From: Georgenia yuyongxinii
GTDB lineage: Bacteria; Actinomycetota; Actinomycetes; Actinomycetales; Actinomycetaceae
Reading direction: 5' to 3'
NCBI RefSeq assembly: GCF_006352065.1
Contig: NZ_CP040915.1
Location: 3,038,001-3,102,000, forward strand
Length of the DNA stretch: 64,000 nt
Each line of letters starts with the position of its first letter. Position 1 is the stretch's first letter. The position numbers were made by a program, and so were the translations under genes. Shown in pieces: positions 62,643-64,000 of the stretch. A model generated the notes under the pieces. It saw only the letters and a list, made by a program, of their open reading frames with translations. It searched no databases and was not told the origin of the DNA.

Positions 62643-63512
62643 ATGCGCGGAATCATTCTCGCCGGTGGATCCGGCACGAGGTTGCACCCGATCACCCAGG
62701 GCGTGAGCAAGCAGCTCGTCCCGGTCTACGACAAGCCGATGGTCTACTACCCGCTGACCACGCTGATGCTGGCGGGCATCCGGGACGTGCTCGTGATCAC
62801 CACACCGCACGATGCCGACTCGTTCCACCGCCTGCTCGGCGACGGCTCCCAGTTCGGCATCTCCATCTCCTACACCGTCCAGGAGGTGCCCAACGGGCTG
62901 GCCCAGGCGTTCGTGCTCGGCGAGGAGTTCGTGGGCACCGACTCCGCCGCTCTCGTGCTCGGTGACAACATCTTCTACGGCCCCGGCATGGGCACCACCC
63001 TCAACCGGTTCGGCAACATCGACGGCGGCGCGGTCTTCGCGTACCACGTGGCAGATCCCACGGCCTACGGGGTGGTGGAGTTCGACGAGAACTTCAAGGC
63101 CATCTCCCTGGAGGAGAAGCCTGCGCAGCCGAAGAGCTCCTACGCCGTACCCGGCCTGTACTTCTACGACAACGACGTGGTGGAGATCGCCAAGGCGCTC
63201 GAGCCGTCCCCCCGCGGGGAGTACGAGATCACCGACGTCAACCGCGCCTACCTCGAGCAGGGACGGCTCAAGGTGGAGGTGCTCCCCCGCGGGACGGCGT
63301 GGCTGGACACCGGCACCTTCGACTCCCTGGCGGATGCGACCTCGTTCGTCCGTACCGTCGAGGCGCGGCAGGGCCTGAAGATCGGCTGCCCCGAGGAGGT
63401 GGCCTGGCGCCGGGGCTTCCTCACCGACGACGAGCTGCGCGAGCGCGCCGAGCCGCTGCGCAAGTCCGGCTACGGCGAGTACCTAATCAACCTGCTCGAG
63501 CACCGCATCTGA
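62643..63512 (+). CDS. rmlA: Glucose-1-phosphate thymidylyltransferase
   Basis: 289 residues. First step of dTDP-L-rhamnose synthesis: [22 protein letters not shown] (nucleotide loop), [37 protein letters not shown] (catalytic Asp), [18 protein letters not shown] and [17 protein letters not shown]. The start ATG 62643 gives the family N-terminus. Convergent with rmlD. Confidence 0.97.
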   Translation: MRGIILAGGSGTRLHPITQGVSKQLVPVYDKPMVYYPLTTLMLAGIRDVLVITTPHDADSFHRLLGDGSQFGISISYTVQEVPNGLAQAFVLGEEFVGTDSAALVLGDNIFYGPGMGTTLNRFGNIDGGAVFAYHVADPTAYGVVEFDENFKAISLEEKPAQPKSSYAVPGLYFYDNDVVEIAKALEPSPRGEYEITDVNRAYLEQGRLKVEVLPRGTAWLDTGTFDSLADATSFVRTVEARQGLKIGCPEEVAWRRGFLTDDELRERAEPLRKSGYGEYLINLLEHRI

Positions 63513-63540
63513 GCCTGTGGTCGGCGGCGTCGAGCGGTGC

Positions 63541-64000
63541 TCAACCGAGGTCGAGCACCGACGGCGCCGCCGCTTGCCAGCGCTCTCGCCAGTTCCCGAT
63601 CGGCGAGACGCCGGCAGGCTCCAGCGCCTCGTGCCCCAGGACCGAGTAAGCCGGGCGCGGGGCCGGGCGGACGAACGCCTCGGAGCTGGTCTCCTTGACC
63701 ATCTCCGGGTCCTTTCCGAGGGTGGACACGATCTCGCGTGTGAAGCCGTGCCACGACACCTCTCCTGCCGAGGTGGCGTGGTAGGTACCGGACGGGGCCG
63801 TCGCCTCGACGAGCCGGACGATGAGGTCGGCCACGTCGGCGGTCCAGGTCGGCTGCCCCACCTGGTCGACGACGACCTGCAGCTCGTCCCGCTCGGCCGC
63901 CAGGCGCGCCATCGTCTTGGGGAAGCACCCGCCGTGGGCGCCGTAGAGCCAAGCCGTGCGCACGATGAGGTGATCGTCGGACTCCGCGCGCACCGCCCAC
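63541..64000 (-). CDS. rmlD: dTDP-4-dehydrorhamnose reductase, C-terminal part (5' end outside window)
   Basis: Last 153 or so residues only, and the frame runs off the right edge. It contains HLIVRTAWLYGAHGGCFPKTMARLA and VDQVGQPTWTADVADLIVRLVEA, hallmarks of RmlD, which reduces dTDP-4-keto-rhamnose in the final step. The catalytic YxxxK and NADPH-binding Rossmann part would lie beyond the edge. Convergent with rmlA. Confidence 0.93.
   Translation of the reverse strand, partial: WAVRAESDDHLIVRTAWLYGAHGGCFPKTMARLAAERDELQVVVDQVGQPTWTADVADLIVRLVEATAPSGTYHATSAGEVSWHGFTREIVSTLGKDPEMVKETSSEAFVRPAPRPAYSVLGHEALEPAGVSPIGNWRERWQAAAPSVLDLG

Overview
The window is GC-rich throughout, uses many GTG starts, and carries WhiB, DUF3499, TIGR03089 and RamB-type genes. 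It is chromosomal DNA of a high-GC actinobacterium, probably order Micrococcales (Cellulomonas/Georgenia-like; the order-level call is inference). I see no rRNA, tRNA, transposase or phage genes, but the window is unusually rich in short repeats.

Layout. 1-10.7 kb: a TetR regulator (cut by the edge) with an ABC exporter, a ChbG/YdjC deacetylase, an EamA transporter divergent from a CGNR regulator, an MFS pump, a thioesterase-like protein, a TRIC-type channel and an M20 amidohydrolase. 10.7-17 kb: a DUF1905 protein, a tandem glycine riboswitch in front of an EamA transporter, and a NatAB-like ABC exporter beside a NarL-type two-component system. 17-22.2 kb: the glyoxylate shunt (malate synthase, isocitrate lyase) with divergent RamB-like regulator. 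22.3-33.6 kb: a coherent N-acetylmuramic acid catabolic island with a MurK-like kinase, MurQ etherase, MurR-type regulator, GNAT, PIG-L deacetylase, an ABC sugar importer lacking its ATPase, and an Fe-S flavoprotein of the D-lactate dehydrogenase type that could oxidise the D-lactate released by MurQ. 33.8-38.7 kb: a denitrification unit, with a membrane-cupredoxin-NirK fusion, an NnrS-like membrane protein and a cysteine-containing HTH regulator. 38.8-39.6 kb: two small overlapping genes of unknown function (the first frameshifted) and a SHOCT protein. 40.2-43.6 kb: a glycine betaine/proline ABC importer. 43.7-45.5 kb: an AbiEi/DUF559 protein followed by a repeat-filled gap of about 860 bp. 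45.5-64 kb: a CDF transporter, then an envelope/cell-division neighbourhood (Trm112, DUF3499, zincin-like, alkaline phosphatase, DUF5719, giant GT2 protein, WhiB2-like, TIGR03089, GT4, subtilisin, ManA, RmlA, RmlD).

The most unusual observation is a 58-bp, nearly perfect palindrome present three times (6041-6098, 18913-18970, 52711-52768), plus a half copy (52678-52698) and a possible remnant (17209-17234). One copy is intergenic between convergent genes. Two lie inside reading frames, in malate synthase and the DUF5719 protein, read in the same frame and giving nearly the same 19-residue peptide (EMSSSPRxVMTSxGEDDIS). Because the element is a palindrome, the same peptide is encoded on both strands, and the other two frames contain stops. 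This resembles in concept the protein-coding palindromic elements of Rickettsia. A separate array of four 21-bp repeats (22226-22309) shares the TGACATCTCG end sequence of the palindrome, which suggests a common recognising protein (inference).
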